A stretch of 64,000 nucleotides of DNA from Actinomycetales bacterium (GCA_018969585.1 JAGWYB010000002.1:1-64000), one strand, 5' to 3'; shown: positions 20,564 to 33,523, counted from the stretch's first letter. The notes: a model not told the origin generated them from the letters alone. Translations and numbers: made by a program.

Positions 20564-23500
20564 TTAAACCGATTCGGTTTCTACCTCGCGTAGACGTTGC
20601 GAGATCACTTCAGAAACTCCATCGCCGCGCATCGTCACGCCATAGAGTGAGTCAGCAATCTCCATAGTTCGTTTCTGGTGAGTGATTACAATCAACTGAG
20701 AGGCTGCTCGCAATTCTTCAAGCACGACAAGTAATCTTCCCAAGTTCGCATCATCTAGCGCGGCCTCAACCTCATCCATGACATAAAACGGACTAGGTCT
20801 GGCTTTGAATATAGCGATGAGAAGAGCTACCGCAGTTAGTGAACGTTCTCCACCGGAGAGTAGAGAAAGACGTTTAATTCTCTTTCCAGGAGGTCTGGCT
20901 TCCACATCTACTCCGGAATTCAGAAGATCACTTGGATCAGTGAGAATTAGTCGACCGTCTCCGCCTGGGAAAAGACGTGCAAATATTTTTTCAAATTCTC
21001 GAGCGGTATCTCTATAAGCCTCTTCGAAGATTTGTTGAACTTTGTCATCAACTTCCTTGATGATATCTAGTAAATCTTTCTTCGACTTCTTTAGATCTTC
21101 AAGTTGTTCAGCTAGATATTTGAGCCGCTCTTCTAGCGACGAGAATTCTTCAAGCGCTAATGGGTTTATCTTTCCTAGAAGTGCCAGCGATTTTTCTGCG
21201 CCAGCAAGTCGTTTCTCTTGTTGTTCTCTTCTAAAGGGAACAAGCTCTCCTTGTTGCAACTCGCCTTGTTCATCTTCAATAAAGGTAGGCACATCGTTTT
21301 GCGGACCGAACTCAGACACTAATACCTGAGAATCGATTCCAAATTCTTCCATGGCTTTGATTTCGAGTTGTTCTATTCGCAATCTCTGTTCCGCTCTAGC
21401 GATCTCATCTCTGTGAACGCTTGAAGTGAGCTGTTCAAGTTCGATTGCTAAATCTCTAATTTGAGCTCTCACGCTGAGAATTTCACCATCACGTGCGCTT
21501 CGAGATTCTTCTAATCTGGCTCGTTCATGGTTCGCTCGGGAAATTGAATTCTCTATCTGTATAAGAGCTTCATATGCAGCGTCTGCAATCGCTTGAGCGG
21601 TAACGGCGCCTCGAGCGCGTGACTCTCTTCGAGATATTTGTCGGATGGTTGCCTCTCGTTCAGCTATCGCTGATTGTTCGAGGTTTGATGCACGTTCTGA
21701 AATCGCGGTTGCGCGCTCTTCAATTGTTCTTAAACCTAACCGGGCTTCTACTTCGAGAGCTCTTGCGGTGGCAACTGAGGCCCGGAGATTCTCTAACAAA
21801 CTTGTATCTGGAGAACTTGGCAAATCCCCGGAAGCAAATTCGCGTTCAGCTATCGCTAATTCTGATTGGTCACCAATCATGCTGTTCTTTACCTCAACGA
21901 GAGAGCCTTCAATTCTCGCAATTTCGGCGACTCCGCTCTTTACGATCTGACCTGCGGCTGCCATCTCTTCGGCTAGACCTGCCATGCGAGCATCAGATTC
22001 ATTTAACTTTGCGAGAGCTTCATCATAACGGCGCTGCTTATCTCGAACTTCGCCTTGCAGCGTTGAACTCTCAAAAACAAATCGCTCACATTCATGAATT
22101 GTTTTAGAGAGTTCAATTTCACTGTTTTCAATCAAAGTTGTAATTTCAATTAGCGACGATGAGCGGGCAGATCCACCTCGGGCTCGACCACGGCCAATCA
22201 GATCACCGTCGCGTGTCACAGCAATTAAATCGCTATTTCGGCGAATTAGCGGCTCTGCGTCAGAAAGCGAGTCAATTGCAATGTATCCAGCTAGTAATTT
22301 CTGCAGAAGCGCATCTAGGGTGGATGTAGTGATTTTAGAGATTAGCGGTGTTGCATCTGCCGGGTATTGATAAGCCGCTGGTTTTTCGTCCGCCAAAATT
22401 AGGAGCTCTGCACTTCCAGCATTTTCGCCCTTTAGAAATGTGAGAGCTGTGATTGCACTTGAATCGTCATTGACTACGAGCGCATCAGCAAAATTGCCCA
22501 AAGCAGATGTAATTGCGGCTTCCCAGCCTGGCTCAACTTTTATAAGCGAAGCAACACTTCCTCGAACATTAATACCTCGACCATTATTCAAAAGGGCCCC
22601 GCTGCCATCCTTATGCAAAGTCGCCTGTCTTAATGCATCGACTTTGGCTCCAATGGCAGCACGCTTACGTTCTGAGTCGATAAGGCTTTCTTGGCTTCTC
22701 TCTAATCTAGTTCTTGCATCCTGAAGCTCAGCCTTAGATTTTTCAAAATCTGCATCAAGTCCTTTTTCGTTTACACCTAATCCCGCGATTTGATTCTCTA
22801 ATTCCGCAAATTCCTTGCGCGCGATTTCAACTCTAGTCTTTGCTTCTTCCAGCGCCGAATCCAATCTGTTTATCTCCGCGGCTGCACTGGAGATCGCAGA
22901 TTGCAAACTCTTTATATGTCCTTCTTGTCTTGCCGTACCTTCTCGATAATCAGCTATTGCGCGAAGTGCGGCAGCAACGCGATCTTCCTCTGCTTTAAGT
23001 CGTGACTCTAATTCACTTAAGTTTCTACTTGCACCGTCTAACTCTTCTTGAGAATTTAGTATCGATGCTCTGAGTACCGATTCTTCTTGGCGCAAACCTC
23101 GCGCTTCGGTCTCCATGACTTCTGGATCTCTGCCACTGGATCGAGCTTCTTCAACTTCTTCCGAGAGGAACCGAGCGCGCTCCGAGGCTAAATTCTGAGT
23201 GCCGCGTAATTTTTCGCGTTGTGCCGTTAAGTTATAGTAATTATCTTGAGCAGCCGTTAATTGTGGACCTTCTTCAAGCGACAATCTATCCAATTCAACT
23301 TCTCTATTTCGCAACCTGTCGAGGCTCTGTTCCACTTCTGATCGTCGCTCTCTGAGAGCGGTTTCATCGGCAACTTCAAGTGAGAGATTTGATTTAAGGT
23401 TGACTACATCATCGGCTAAGAGTCTTAAGCGCGCGTCGCGAACTTCAGCTTGTATTACAGCTGCTTTCTTCGCCACTTCAGCCTGTTTACCAAGAGGTCG

Positions 23501-24106
23501 AAGTTGTCGCCGTAATTCATTGGTTAAATCTTGAACGCGCGACATATTGGTCTGCATGGAATCCAACTTTCGCAACGCTTTTTCTTTTCGTTTTCGATGT
23601 TTAAGGATTCCTGCGGCTTCTTCAATAAAGCCACGACGTTCCTCAGGATTAGCCACCAGAATCGCATCTAGCTGACCTTGTCCCACAATTACGTGCATCT
23701 CACGACCGATTCCGCTATCGCTGAGCAACTCTTGAATATCCAATAAGCGAACACTTTCACCATTTATTTGATAGTCGCTCTGGCCATTTCTAAAAAGAGT
23801 TCTTGAAATTGTTACTTCAGTGAAATCAATTGGAAGCGCGCCATCGGTGTTATCTATTGTTACTGCTACTTCAGCTCGACCTAATGGAGCGCGGCCCGAT
23901 GTTCCAGCAAAGATGACATCTTCCATTTTGCCACCACGCAGACTTTTTGCGCCTTGTTCTCCCATAACCCAAGTAAGCGCATCTACCACGTTGCTCTTAC
24001 CCGAACCGTTGGGACCAACAATGCAGGTAATGCCAGGCTCGAAGCGGAGGGTCGTTGGAGCGGCAAAGGACTTGAAGCCCTTCAAGGTCATACTCTTCAA
24101 ATACAC
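20564..24106 (-). CDS. smc: Chromosome segregation protein SMC
   Basis: GPNGSGKSNVVDAL Walker A, long coiled coil, LSGGERSLTAVALL, MDEVEAALDDANL. Confidence 0.96.
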   Translation of the reverse strand: MYLKSMTLKGFKSFAAPTTLRFEPGITCIVGPNGSGKSNVVDALTWVMGEQGAKSLRGGKMEDVIFAGTSGRAPLGRAEVAVTIDNTDGALPIDFTEVTISRTLFRNGQSDYQINGESVRLLDIQELLSDSGIGREMHVIVGQGQLDAILVANPEERRGFIEEAAGILKHRKRKEKALRKLDSMQTNMSRVQDLTNELRRQLRPLGKQAEVAKKAAVIQAEVRDARLRLLADDVVNLKSNLSLEVADETALRERRSEVEQSLDRLRNREVELDRLSLEEGPQLTAAQDNYYNLTAQREKLRGTQNLASERARFLSEEVEEARSSGRDPEVMETEARGLRQEESVLRASILNSQEELDGASRNLSELESRLKAEEDRVAAALRAIADYREGTARQEGHIKSLQSAISSAAAEINRLDSALEEAKTRVEIARKEFAELENQIAGLGVNEKGLDADFEKSKAELQDARTRLERSQESLIDSERKRAAIGAKVDALRQATLHKDGSGALLNNGRGINVRGSVASLIKVEPGWEAAITSALGNFADALVVNDDSSAITALTFLKGENAGSAELLILADEKPAAYQYPADATPLISKITTSTLDALLQKLLAGYIAIDSLSDAEPLIRRNSDLIAVTRDGDLIGRGRARGGSARSSSLIEITTLIENSEIELSKTIHECERFVFESSTLQGEVRDKQRRYDEALAKLNESDARMAGLAEEMAAAGQIVKSGVAEIARIEGSLVEVKNSMIGDQSELAIAEREFASGDLPSSPDTSLLENLRASVATARALEVEARLGLRTIEERATAISERASNLEQSAIAEREATIRQISRRESRARGAVTAQAIADAAYEALIQIENSISRANHERARLEESRSARDGEILSVRAQIRDLAIELEQLTSSVHRDEIARAEQRLRIEQLEIKAMEEFGIDSQVLVSEFGPQNDVPTFIEDEQGELQQGELVPFRREQQEKRLAGAEKSLALLGKINPLALEEFSSLEERLKYLAEQLEDLKKSKKDLLDIIKEVDDKVQQIFEEAYRDTAREFEKIFARLFPGGDGRLILTDPSDLLNSGVDVEARPPGKRIKRLSLLSGGERSLTAVALLIAIFKARPSPFYVMDEVEAALDDANLGRLLVVLEELRAASQLIVITHQKRTMEIADSLYGVTMRGDGVSEVISQRLREVETESV

Positions 24107-24115
24107 GCGTATAAC

Positions 24116-25018
24116 TTAGCGGGAAGAGCGTTTACCGCCTCGATTTCCGACCCGATTCTTGCCCACTTTTGATTTTGTGCGAGGTGCCCGTTGGCATTGA
24201 GGGCAGAAATGAGAGGAGCGATTGGCAAATGTGATCCGGCGAATACCGGTGCCGCATCTTTTACATGGCTCACCTTCGCGCCCATAAGCTTTGAGGGAAA
24301 CTTCGTAATAACCGCTCTGGCCATTTACATCTATATACAGATCATCAAAACTAGTTCCGCCTCGCTTCAGAGAATTCTTCATTACTTTGGTTGCATTTCT
24401 AATAAGAGTGCGTAATTCATTTTGGGATATCGACTCAATTTTTCGCTCAGGATGAATACGTGAATACCAGAGCGCTTCATCCGCATAAATATTGCCAATT
24501 CCACTTATTATTTCTTGATTTAGAAGTGCGCGTTTAATCTCAGTTTTCCGCTGACTAAGACTCTGTATTGATTGGTCTAGATTGAACTTTGAATCGAATG
24601 GATCTTGCGCGATATGTCTACAGAGTTCGGGAATTTCACCGGTTGGCGTGGAAATCAATCTATCAATCGTTAACCAACCAAAAGTCCGCTGGTCGATAAA
24701 TCTAAATTCTTTGGAAGTCCCGGCAAATCTAATGATTGCCCTGACATGGGGTGAAATAGGTTCGTTTTGAGATTTGATAAGCATCTGGCCGCTCATGCCG
24801 AGGTGTCCTACAATCGCATTGCCACGATCTAAGCTAAACCAAAGATATTTTCCGCGGCGATTTATACTTTCTATTTTCGCCCCTACCGCAGATTCAAGTC
24901 TTTCCTCGCCATTTCGGTTAACCCGAGGATGTAAAACCTGGATATCCTTAATTTTCGATTTTGGAAGAAATTTTGCTAATCCTCTTCGAACTGTCTCAAC
25001 TTCTGGCAGCTCTGGCAT
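24116..25018 (-). CDS. mutM: Formamidopyrimidine-DNA glycosylase
   Basis: MPELPEVETVRRGL; GIGNIYADEALW; C-terminal zinc finger CKRCGTGIRR...CPQCQR. Confidence 0.95.
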   Translation of the reverse strand: MPELPEVETVRRGLAKFLPKSKIKDIQVLHPRVNRNGEERLESAVGAKIESINRRGKYLWFSLDRGNAIVGHLGMSGQMLIKSQNEPISPHVRAIIRFAGTSKEFRFIDQRTFGWLTIDRLISTPTGEIPELCRHIAQDPFDSKFNLDQSIQSLSQRKTEIKRALLNQEIISGIGNIYADEALWYSRIHPERKIESISQNELRTLIRNATKVMKNSLKRGGTSFDDLYIDVNGQSGYYEVSLKAYGREGEPCKRCGTGIRRITFANRSSHFCPQCQRAPRTKSKVGKNRVGNRGGKRSSR

Positions 25019-25020
25019 GG

Positions 25021-25704
25021 CTATATCTTCTTAGATAATTCCTCATACGCAAGTCGTGCCGCTTCTTGTTCTGCCTCTCTTTTACTTTTTCCACGTCCGG
25101 AATTAAATGTACTACCGTTCACAATAGCCACAGCTTCGAAACTTTTATCATGATCTGGTCCCGACTCGGTAACCCGATATTCCGGTGCCGGCCAACCAGA
25201 GGCGGCAACCAATTCTTGGAGCGCAGTTTTTCCATCAATTCCGGAGCCGCGCGTGATGGCATCTTCAATCACATCTTTCATCAGATTAAGAATCACCTTG
25301 CGGCAAGCCTCAAAACCTAGATCCAAATAAATAGCTCCAACTAAAGCTTCAAATGCATCGGCCAAAATGGAATTCTTATCTCGACCGCCAGTTAATTCCT
25401 CACCTTTGCCAATTAGAAGCGCGGAACCCAGTTCTAAAGATCGAGCAATTGAGGCAAGTGCTCGCATGTTGACGACTCCAGAACGCAACGGAGATAACCG
25501 GGATTCATCTAAATCTGGAAATCTTTCATACAGTTCTTCGGTAACGACTAATCCAAGAACGCTATCTCCGAGAAATTCAAGACGTTCATTTGTGGGTAAT
25601 CCGCCAAATTCGTAAGCATAAGAACGATGTGTTAGCGCAAGTTTTAACCGCTCCGGACTTATAGATACCCCGAGCTTTTCATCAAAGGCCCGGGACAGAA
25701 TCAA
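25021..25704 (-). CDS. rnc: Ribonuclease III
   Basis: NERLEFLGDSVLGLVV, DAFEALVGAIYLD, dsRBD C-terminus. Confidence 0.96.
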   Translation of the reverse strand: MILSRAFDEKLGVSISPERLKLALTHRSYAYEFGGLPTNERLEFLGDSVLGLVVTEELYERFPDLDESRLSPLRSGVVNMRALASIARSLELGSALLIGKGEELTGGRDKNSILADAFEALVGAIYLDLGFEACRKVILNLMKDVIEDAITRGSGIDGKTALQELVAASGWPAPEYRVTESGPDHDKSFEAVAIVNGSTFNSGRGKSKREAEQEAARLAYEELSKKI

Positions 25705-25874
25705 ACCTCTAGAACTTGGCGATCCTTATAGGTGCCACAAGTTGGACATGCCGTATGTTGCAATTTTGGTTGTTGGCACTTGCTGCAATTTGCAGTTGCA
25801 GCTGGCGTGGCTTTCCATGAGCTACGGCGGTGACGAGTACGCGAACGCGACATCTTTCGCTTTGGTAATGGCAC
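25701..25874 (-). CDS. rpmF: 50S ribosomal protein L32 (57 aa, zinc-ribbon form); not in ORF track
   Basis: Manual translation: MPLPKRKMSRSRTRHRRSSWKATPAATANCSKCQQPKLQHTACPTCGTYKDRQVLEV*; GTG start with AAAGGAG upstream; between rnc and DUF177. Confidence 0.93.
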   Translation of the reverse strand: MPLPKRKMSRSRTRHRRSSWKATPAATANCSKCQQPKLQHTACPTCGTYKDRQVLEV

Positions 25875-25932
25875 GGCCGACTCCTTTGTTAATTAATTTA
25901 CTTGAAGACGCGAAGTATCTCCCACGACCTAT

Positions 25933-26463
25933 CTACCTGCCAAATCGAGGGTCGGATTTCCATTCTGAGAGACCCTGCCAGCGTGGGTCAATCAATTCAT
26001 GCTCGTGGTCGGCAGGCAGGTTTTCCCATTTCTCCCCGCACCCACTACAGAGTCCTTGGCAATCTTCTCGGCATATTGGATTTATGGGAAGCGCGAGAAT
26101 TACAGCATCTCGAACCGGGATTTCTAGATCAGCGATATCGCCTTCCATCATAAATTCTTCATCTTCACCGGCACGATTCTCGTAGAAAAATAATTCTTGA
26201 AAATTCTGGTTTATAACCGTCTCTATGGGATCAAGACATCGTCCGCATTCACCAACTGCTTTACTGCTTATCGTTCCTGTGATGAGAACGCCGTCAGATA
26301 CCGATTCCGCTCTGAGATTGATAAGCAATTGGGTCTTAACTGGGATTGCAATCATGGGATTGCCAATAGATTCAGGCGCTAGAAAATCTAATTGGAAATC
26401 CTTGAAATCACCAGCTCGCCTAGGTAGTTCGTGGAGATTTAACTTAAAAGGGGAAGTTGCCAT
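25933..26463 (-). CDS. DUF177 (YceD-like) domain protein
   Basis: GECGRCLDPIETVI... CREDCQGLCSGCGE; adjacent to rpmF. Confidence 0.9.
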   Translation of the reverse strand: MATSPFKLNLHELPRRAGDFKDFQLDFLAPESIGNPMIAIPVKTQLLINLRAESVSDGVLITGTISSKAVGECGRCLDPIETVINQNFQELFFYENRAGEDEEFMMEGDIADLEIPVRDAVILALPINPICREDCQGLCSGCGEKWENLPADHEHELIDPRWQGLSEWKSDPRFGR

Positions 26464-27439
<976 letters not shown>

Positions 27440-28006
27440 CTAACACGCCTCGGCATAGAAGATTGTGGCCGCCCCATATTTACGCTCCTTCAGCAAGGTT
27501 AACTCCTTTGGCCAAAGAATTGGTTTGCTCTTTGAATCTCTCTCGATTGCAATTATTGAGCCCTTCTTTAAAAATCCACCACTCGAAAGCAGATTTAAAA
27601 CTTCTATTACTTCACTCATAGTTGCGTCATATGGAGGATCTAGAAATACGATATCAAATTTATCTTGAGCCGTTTGTTCTAGGAATTTTTTAACGGGCAT
27701 TTGAATAATATTGCTTCTGCCAACACCTTGAAGTTTACTTAGTAATTCATGATTGTTCCTTGCAACTTCGATTGCCTTTTCATCTCGATCAACTCCTTGA
27801 ACATAAGCTGCTCCTCGAGAAAGAGCTTCGGCACTCACCGCTCCAGATCCGCAATATAGATCTAAAAACTTTAGATTCGCGATTGAGCCAAATTCAGATT
27901 CCAGAGTTGAAAAAAGCGCTTCCCTTGCGCGATCAGAAGTCGGGCGAACGCCATCCTTTGGCGATATTAGATTTCGCCCCTTAGCGAGTCCTGCGATTAT
28001 TCTCAT
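27440..28006 (-). CDS. rsmD: 16S rRNA (guanine966-N2)-methyltransferase
   Basis: [52 protein letters not shown]. Confidence 0.95.
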   Translation of the reverse strand: MRIIAGLAKGRNLISPKDGVRPTSDRAREALFSTLESEFGSIANLKFLDLYCGSGAVSAEALSRGAAYVQGVDRDEKAIEVARNNHELLSKLQGVGRSNIIQMPVKKFLEQTAQDKFDIVFLDPPYDATMSEVIEVLNLLSSGGFLKKGSIIAIERDSKSKPILWPKELTLLKERKYGAATIFYAEAC

Positions 28007-30216
28007 TATTTCTTCTCCAGGTATGAGGCGCGTTCTTCCTGGCGTAATTTATCAACTTCAATTAGGAGCCCCGAATAGTTTACAAGCGCTTCATCGGAAT
28101 CAATCAATTCCGTAGCAACTTGACGCGCCTTGATAATCAAGGATTCATCTCGAATAACTCGAAGAAGTCGTAAGTGAGAAGTTGCACCAGACTGTGCGCT
28201 TCCTAAAACATCTCCTTCGCGGCGCTGCTCTAAATCGAGTCGGCTAAGTTCAAATCCATCGGTAGTAGAGGCCACGGCCTTGAGTCGGAGCGCAGCATCA
28301 CTTTCTGGGGTAGCGCTAGTAACCAAAATACAGAGGCCTGGTACTTGACCGCGTCCAACTCGTCCGCGCAACTGATGCAATTGTGAGACGCCAAATCTTT
28401 CAGCATCCAAAATAACCATCATTGAGGCATTTGAGACATCGACACCAACTTCAATTACAGTTGTTGACACTAGAACATCAATTTCATGAGCTTGAAATGC
28501 TCGCATTGTTGACTCTTTCTCATCCGAGCTAAGTCGTCCATGAAGCGCTGCGATTCTTAAACCATTTAAAATTTCATCGCGTAATTTAGGGAAAATTTCT
28601 GAGACTGAACTTGCTGGCTGCGAGAACTGCAATTCTGGATCGCCCGAAAGACGTTTTATTCGCTTCAATTCATCACCACTTAAACCAAAATTAGAGAAAT
28701 CCGAATCATCCGTGGGTGAAATTCTTGGAACAACTACGTAAACTTGGTGCCCGCTTGAAATCTCTTCCCTGACGCGCTGCCAGGTTCTTTCCATCAACTT
28801 AGGCTCTGTTAGCGAATTTACAACGTGTGTCTGTATTGGAGTTCTACCCAAAGGAAGTTCATCTAGTGTAGAAACGTCGAGATCTCCAAAGACCGTCATG
28901 GCAACAGTTCTGGGGATTGGCGTTGCAGTCATTACGAGAATGTGTGGCGGATACTCTGATTTACTTCTCAAAACGTCTCTCTGCTCAACGCCGAATCTAT
29001 GCTGTTCATCAATGACAACAAGTTCCAAATTCTTGAACTTTAGTTCCTCGTTTAGGAGCGAATGTGTGCCAATGAGAATATCTATTTCGCCGCTCTTGGC
29101 TAGGCCAAGGATTTCTCTACGGTCAGCACTTGATGTCGATCCAGTAAGCAAAGCAATACGTACACCTTCCATAGGGCCATCTAGAGCGCCTCTATTTGCC
29201 AGTTTTCCTAATAACTGAGTGAAAGTTTTGAAATGTTGTTGAGCCAATACCTCGGTCGGAGCCAATAGAGCTGATTGACCATTCTCAACCGACAACATAG
29301 CTCTCAGTGCAATGATTGTTTTTCCAGAGCCAACATCACCTTGTAACAATCTATACATGGGCGAGTCGCCTGCTAAATCTAGGCGAATCTCGTTCCAAAC
29401 TCTCAATTGCGCTGCGGTTAGTTTGAAATTTAGCGATTCATCAAATTGAGCTAGCAATTCTTCATTTAATCTTGTTGGTACTTTTGATTGATTTTTTCTA
29501 ATTTCTCTTTTTCGAAGCAATAGAAATAGTTGCATAGCTAACGCCTCATCAAAAGTAAGACGGTAAATAGCTTTTTCTGCAGCCAGTAAATCTGTCGGCT
29601 GATGAACTTCTCGAAGAGCTTTGGACAGGCTAGGTAAATCTAATTGAGACTGGAGTTGAACCGGTAATGGATCCTCTAGATCGCCAACATTTGCTAGCGC
29701 CAGGGAGACGCATTGTGCAATCTTCCATGACGGAAGTTTGCGCGTTGCCTTATAAACAGGAAGATATTTTCCGGCGAAATCATCAGCGGCAGTTTGAGCA
29801 TCTTCGCCTTCGGGCACCAACAGATAGTCAGGATGAGCCAATTGCCGTTGATTCTTGTATTGGCTCACTTTCCCGGCAAATAAACCCTCGCGGCCTTCGC
29901 GTAAATCCTTGGCTCGCCAGGCTTGATTGAAGAATGTCAGCAGAAGTTTCTCTGAACCGTCGGAAACTACAACTTCAAGAATCCCGCCCTTTCGTCCAGG
30001 AATCTTTTTAACTTTACAACTTGCTATCCGTGCCAAGATTGTGACTTCATCACCATCATTTAAAGAGTGAAAATCGGTTAACTGTCCTCTGACAACGTAA
30101 CGTCGTGGGTAATGTCGAAGAATGTCTTCAACGGTTGCCAAGCCCAACTCTTCAAATAGAACTTTTGCGGTTCGATCACCCACAACGAGGCTCGCTTTGG
30201 AACTTAGGTCAACCAT
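28006..30216 (-). CDS. recG: ATP-dependent DNA helicase RecG
   Basis: [47 protein letters not shown]. Confidence 0.96.
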   Translation of the reverse strand: MVDLSSKASLVVGDRTAKVLFEELGLATVEDILRHYPRRYVVRGQLTDFHSLNDGDEVTILARIASCKVKKIPGRKGGILEVVVSDGSEKLLLTFFNQAWRAKDLREGREGLFAGKVSQYKNQRQLAHPDYLLVPEGEDAQTAADDFAGKYLPVYKATRKLPSWKIAQCVSLALANVGDLEDPLPVQLQSQLDLPSLSKALREVHQPTDLLAAEKAIYRLTFDEALAMQLFLLLRKREIRKNQSKVPTRLNEELLAQFDESLNFKLTAAQLRVWNEIRLDLAGDSPMYRLLQGDVGSGKTIIALRAMLSVENGQSALLAPTEVLAQQHFKTFTQLLGKLANRGALDGPMEGVRIALLTGSTSSADRREILGLAKSGEIDILIGTHSLLNEELKFKNLELVVIDEQHRFGVEQRDVLRSKSEYPPHILVMTATPIPRTVAMTVFGDLDVSTLDELPLGRTPIQTHVVNSLTEPKLMERTWQRVREEISSGHQVYVVVPRISPTDDSDFSNFGLSGDELKRIKRLSGDPELQFSQPASSVSEIFPKLRDEILNGLRIAALHGRLSSDEKESTMRAFQAHEIDVLVSTTVIEVGVDVSNASMMVILDAERFGVSQLHQLRGRVGRGQVPGLCILVTSATPESDAALRLKAVASTTDGFELSRLDLEQRREGDVLGSAQSGATSHLRLLRVIRDESLIIKARQVATELIDSDEALVNYSGLLIEVDKLRQEERASYLEKK

Positions 30217-30340
30217 GCTTCATTCTCCAATAGCACCGCCCCAAAGTCCGGATTGCCCCTCGATTCCCGCATTGATTGGCGTAGATCAGCGATACCCGGC
30301 TAATCTTGCGCTCTCAAAATCGTTCACAAGGAGTTTAGTC

Positions 30341-30526
30341 ATGGCATCAGTCTGCGACATATGTGGAAAAGGACCGAGCTTTGGCAACAATGTTTCCCAC
30401 TCCAAGCGACGCACTAGACGGCGTTGGAATCCAAACATTCAGCGAGTTAAGACTCTGATTAACGGATACGCCAAGCGCAAGAACGTCTGTACCTCCTGCT
30501 TAAAGGCCGGAAAAGTAACTCGCTAA
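30341..30526 (+). CDS. rpmB: 50S ribosomal protein L28
   Basis: [37 protein letters not shown] at 30341 with AAGGAG SD. Confidence 0.95.
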   Translation: MASVCDICGKGPSFGNNVSHSKRRTRRRWNPNIQRVKTLINGYAKRKNVCTSCLKAGKVTR

Positions 30527-31428
30527 TCCTTCCATCTGTGCTCATAGCCAGATACTGAGATCGGATTGCCATCTAAGTAAATGCCGGAACCGGCCTCAAC
30601 TTTTCCTATTTCTGTAAATCCATCAATTTCTTCGTTACTTGTACCTAGTAACTTGTGATCTTCTCCTCCACTTAAAACCCAATCCAAAAATCGTTCTGGA
30701 TTGAGCAAATGAAGCTGGCTTGATTTCAAATTCTCTGTGGAAAGATGAATTTTCACCTTACTGGCTTGAGCTATCCGAAAAGCGTCAACCAATAAGCCGT
30801 CGCTGGTATCTATTGCCGAATTAAACTTTCCAATTGAATCTCTATATTTTTTATAATTTATCGAAGGGGCAAGATGTTGATCTACAAGATTTTTTATTGT
30901 GTTATTGGAGATTGCATCTCCGCTGCGTAGGAAATCTAGGCCAGCTGCCGAGGCGCCCGGTAATTCTGAGATGAGAACGCGATCACCGATTTTTGCGCCG
31001 TCGCGTCCTACGGAATTCGTGACTTCACCAATTGCGGTTATGGAAATAGTTAATTCATTTCCCGTTGACAAGTCGCCGCCAATTACTTGTGCACCAACTA
31101 GGTCTGCTTCATTCGCGATTCCGGATGCAATTTCAAGAGCTCCGCTTAAGTGGCGATCAGGAAGCACGAGTGCGACCAATAAATATCTCGGAACTCCACC
31201 CATTACGAAGATATCAGCAAGATTAGCGGCAGTGACCTTTCTTCCTATTTGTTGGTAACTGCTCCAATCGCATCTAAAGTGCACGCCCTCAACCGCGACA
31301 TCACTTACGACAACCTGCTTTCCTTTTGGTATATATACAGCGCCGTCATCGCCAATTCCAATTTCTACAGAGTCATTTCTCCTTGAAAAAAGTTTCTTAA
31401 TCTCATCAAGTAGCTCAGATTCGAGCAT
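30523..31428 (-). CDS. thiL: Thiamine-monophosphate kinase
   Basis: [39 protein letters not shown]. Confidence 0.92.
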   Translation of the reverse strand: MLESELLDEIKKLFSRRNDSVEIGIGDDGAVYIPKGKQVVVSDVAVEGVHFRCDWSSYQQIGRKVTAANLADIFVMGGVPRYLLVALVLPDRHLSGALEIASGIANEADLVGAQVIGGDLSTGNELTISITAIGEVTNSVGRDGAKIGDRVLISELPGASAAGLDFLRSGDAISNNTIKNLVDQHLAPSINYKKYRDSIGKFNSAIDTSDGLLVDAFRIAQASKVKIHLSTENLKSSQLHLLNPERFLDWVLSGGEDHKLLGTSNEEIDGFTEIGKVEAGSGIYLDGNPISVSGYEHRWKD

Positions 31429-31430
31429 GG

Positions 31431-32522
31431 TTATCTAACTACGTTTTGAGAGCGCTGCAACGCACTTTTAATTAATTGACTTATTAATTCAGAATAGTTC
31501 TTTCCTGAAGCTTCCCATAACATGGGGAAAACAGATCGTGGTGTAAAGCCTGGCATCGTATTCAATTCATTAATGATGATTTTGCCATCTTCCGTTAAGA
31601 AGAAATCAACTCTGGCTAGCCCTTCACATCCAAGAGCCGAAAAAGCAGCTACGGCCGCAGATCTAATTCGCTCCGTTAGCGAGGCTGGCAGGTTGGCTGG
31701 AATTTCAAAACTAGTCGAACCATCCAGGTACTTTGCGTCAAAGTCATAAAACTCATGTGGTGGATTTACTTTAATTTCACCTAGGACCGAAGCTTCTGGT
31801 TTGCCATCTATTTCTAAAACTGCGCACTCGATCTCTCGTCCAACAATTGCGGCTTCTGCCATAGCTTTTGGATCAAACTTATGGGCAGAATCAATTGCGC
31901 TCTCAACCTGTGAGGCGTCCTTGACTTTGTAAGTTCCGCGGCTAGATCCACTTCTCGCGGGTTTAATGAAAATTGGGAAACCGAGTGCTGATATTTTCGC
32001 TATTTCTAAAGACTTATTCTCGCGCCAGTCTCGCTGATGGACGGTGATTCCATCTGCAACGTTCATTCCAAAATCTGAATATATTGGTTTTGCAAAAGTC
32101 TTATCCATGGCAACCGAAGAAGCAAGTACGCCTGAGCCAACATAAGGAATGTTTAACATTTCCAAAAGACCTTGAATCGTTCCATCCTCGCCATAGGCGC
32201 CATGAAGAAGCGGAAATACGACATCTACACTGAGAGAAACATTCGGAGATACATTTGACGATTCATTCGAGTCTGCGAAAAAGCCGTTACTCCTAAAGCT
32301 GACGTTACTTCTATTTTCTGGAACTGAAGGTAATCCCGATTCTCCCCCAACGAAATCAGTTGCATCTTTTAGAAGAATCCAAGCGCCCGACTTACTTATG
32401 CCTATAAGAATTGGGTCGAATTCTTTTCTATCGATTGCAGCAATTACACCAGATGCCGAAATGCACGAGATTTCATGCTCGCTACTTCGACCGCCACATA
32501 TTATGGCAACGCGTTTTTTCAC
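31431..32522 (-). CDS. ddl: D-alanine--D-alanine ligase
   Basis: CGGRSSEHEISCISA, LHGAYGEDGTIQGLLEMLNIPYVGSGVLAS, INELNTMPGFTPRSVFP. Confidence 0.95.
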   Translation of the reverse strand: MKKRVAIICGGRSSEHEISCISASGVIAAIDRKEFDPILIGISKSGAWILLKDATDFVGGESGLPSVPENRSNVSFRSNGFFADSNESSNVSPNVSLSVDVVFPLLHGAYGEDGTIQGLLEMLNIPYVGSGVLASSVAMDKTFAKPIYSDFGMNVADGITVHQRDWRENKSLEIAKISALGFPIFIKPARSGSSRGTYKVKDASQVESAIDSAHKFDPKAMAEAAIVGREIECAVLEIDGKPEASVLGEIKVNPPHEFYDFDAKYLDGSTSFEIPANLPASLTERIRSAAVAAFSALGCEGLARVDFFLTEDGKIIINELNTMPGFTPRSVFPMLWEASGKNYSELISQLIKSALQRSQNVVR

Positions 32523-33523
32523 GATTCTTCTATCTCCGCTCCGGTAGCAACCTGCATTAATTGAATGATTGCCTCTGTTGGAGTCATTTTATTAGTAACT
32601 ACTTCCGAAACGGCTTCCATGATAGGAACTTCAATACCAACCGAGTGTGCCAATTCAACTAACGAACTGGCGGTCGAGACTCCCTCAACGGTTGATGAAA
32701 CGCTCTTAACTGCGCTCTCCATCGATCCGGTTTTACCGAGCGCCTCGCCGAATGTTCGGTTCCTCGAAAGTGATGAACCGCAAGTTGCCAGTAAGTCTCC
32801 AACTCCAGCTAGACCCACAAAGGTAAGGGGGCGCGCACCTCGCGCCATTCCAAGACGCGTTAATTCATTTAAGCCTCGAGTGATAACAAGCGCTTGAGTA
32901 TTCTCGCCAAAACCCATTCCTATCGACATTCCGACCGCAAGGGCTATTACATTTTTCGCAGCGCCAGCTAATTCACATCCCACAACATCGGTAGATGTGT
33001 ATACGCGAAAATACGGAGCGCTAAAAAGTTGCGCCGTAGCGTCGGCTAAAGCCTGTGACTCACTTGCGGCAACTGCTCCGACTGGCTGGCGAAGAACAAC
33101 TTCTCTTGCCAGGTTTGGACCCGTAAGAATTGCAATTTGTTCTGGGGCAATTTCGAGAATTTCCTGGATAACTTCAGTCATCCGCAGATGAGTTCCCAAT
33201 TCAACACCTTTCAAAGTGGAAATTATTGGAATTCCTTTTGGGAAAATCTCTTTCCAGGCAACAAGATTTTGGCGAAGTGATTGCGAAGGTATCGCCAAAA
33301 CTAGAGCGCCGATATTTTCAAAGGCTTCCTCGATTTTATTGGTTGCGATTATTGAATCAGCGAGCGTTAAGCCTGAAAGCGCCTGCTCATTGGTGCGCTT
33401 AAAATTAATCTCATTAACAACTGCTTCATTGCGACCCCAGATCACGACCTCATTACCTGCATCCATTAACACTTGTGCCAGAGTGGTGCCCCACTGACCA
33501 GTTCCGAGAATAGAGATCCTCAT
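32519..33523 (-). CDS. gpsA: Glycerol-3-phosphate dehydrogenase [NAD(P)+]
   Basis: GTGQWGTTLAQVL, LTGPNLAREV, GAAKNVIALAVG, AGVGDLLATC. Confidence 0.95.
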   Translation of the reverse strand: MRISILGTGQWGTTLAQVLMDAGNEVVIWGRNEAVVNEINFKRTNEQALSGLTLADSIIATNKIEEAFENIGALVLAIPSQSLRQNLVAWKEIFPKGIPIISTLKGVELGTHLRMTEVIQEILEIAPEQIAILTGPNLAREVVLRQPVGAVAASESQALADATAQLFSAPYFRVYTSTDVVGCELAGAAKNVIALAVGMSIGMGFGENTQALVITRGLNELTRLGMARGARPLTFVGLAGVGDLLATCGSSLSRNRTFGEALGKTGSMESAVKSVSSTVEGVSTASSLVELAHSVGIEVPIMEAVSEVVTNKMTPTEAIIQLMQVATGAEIEES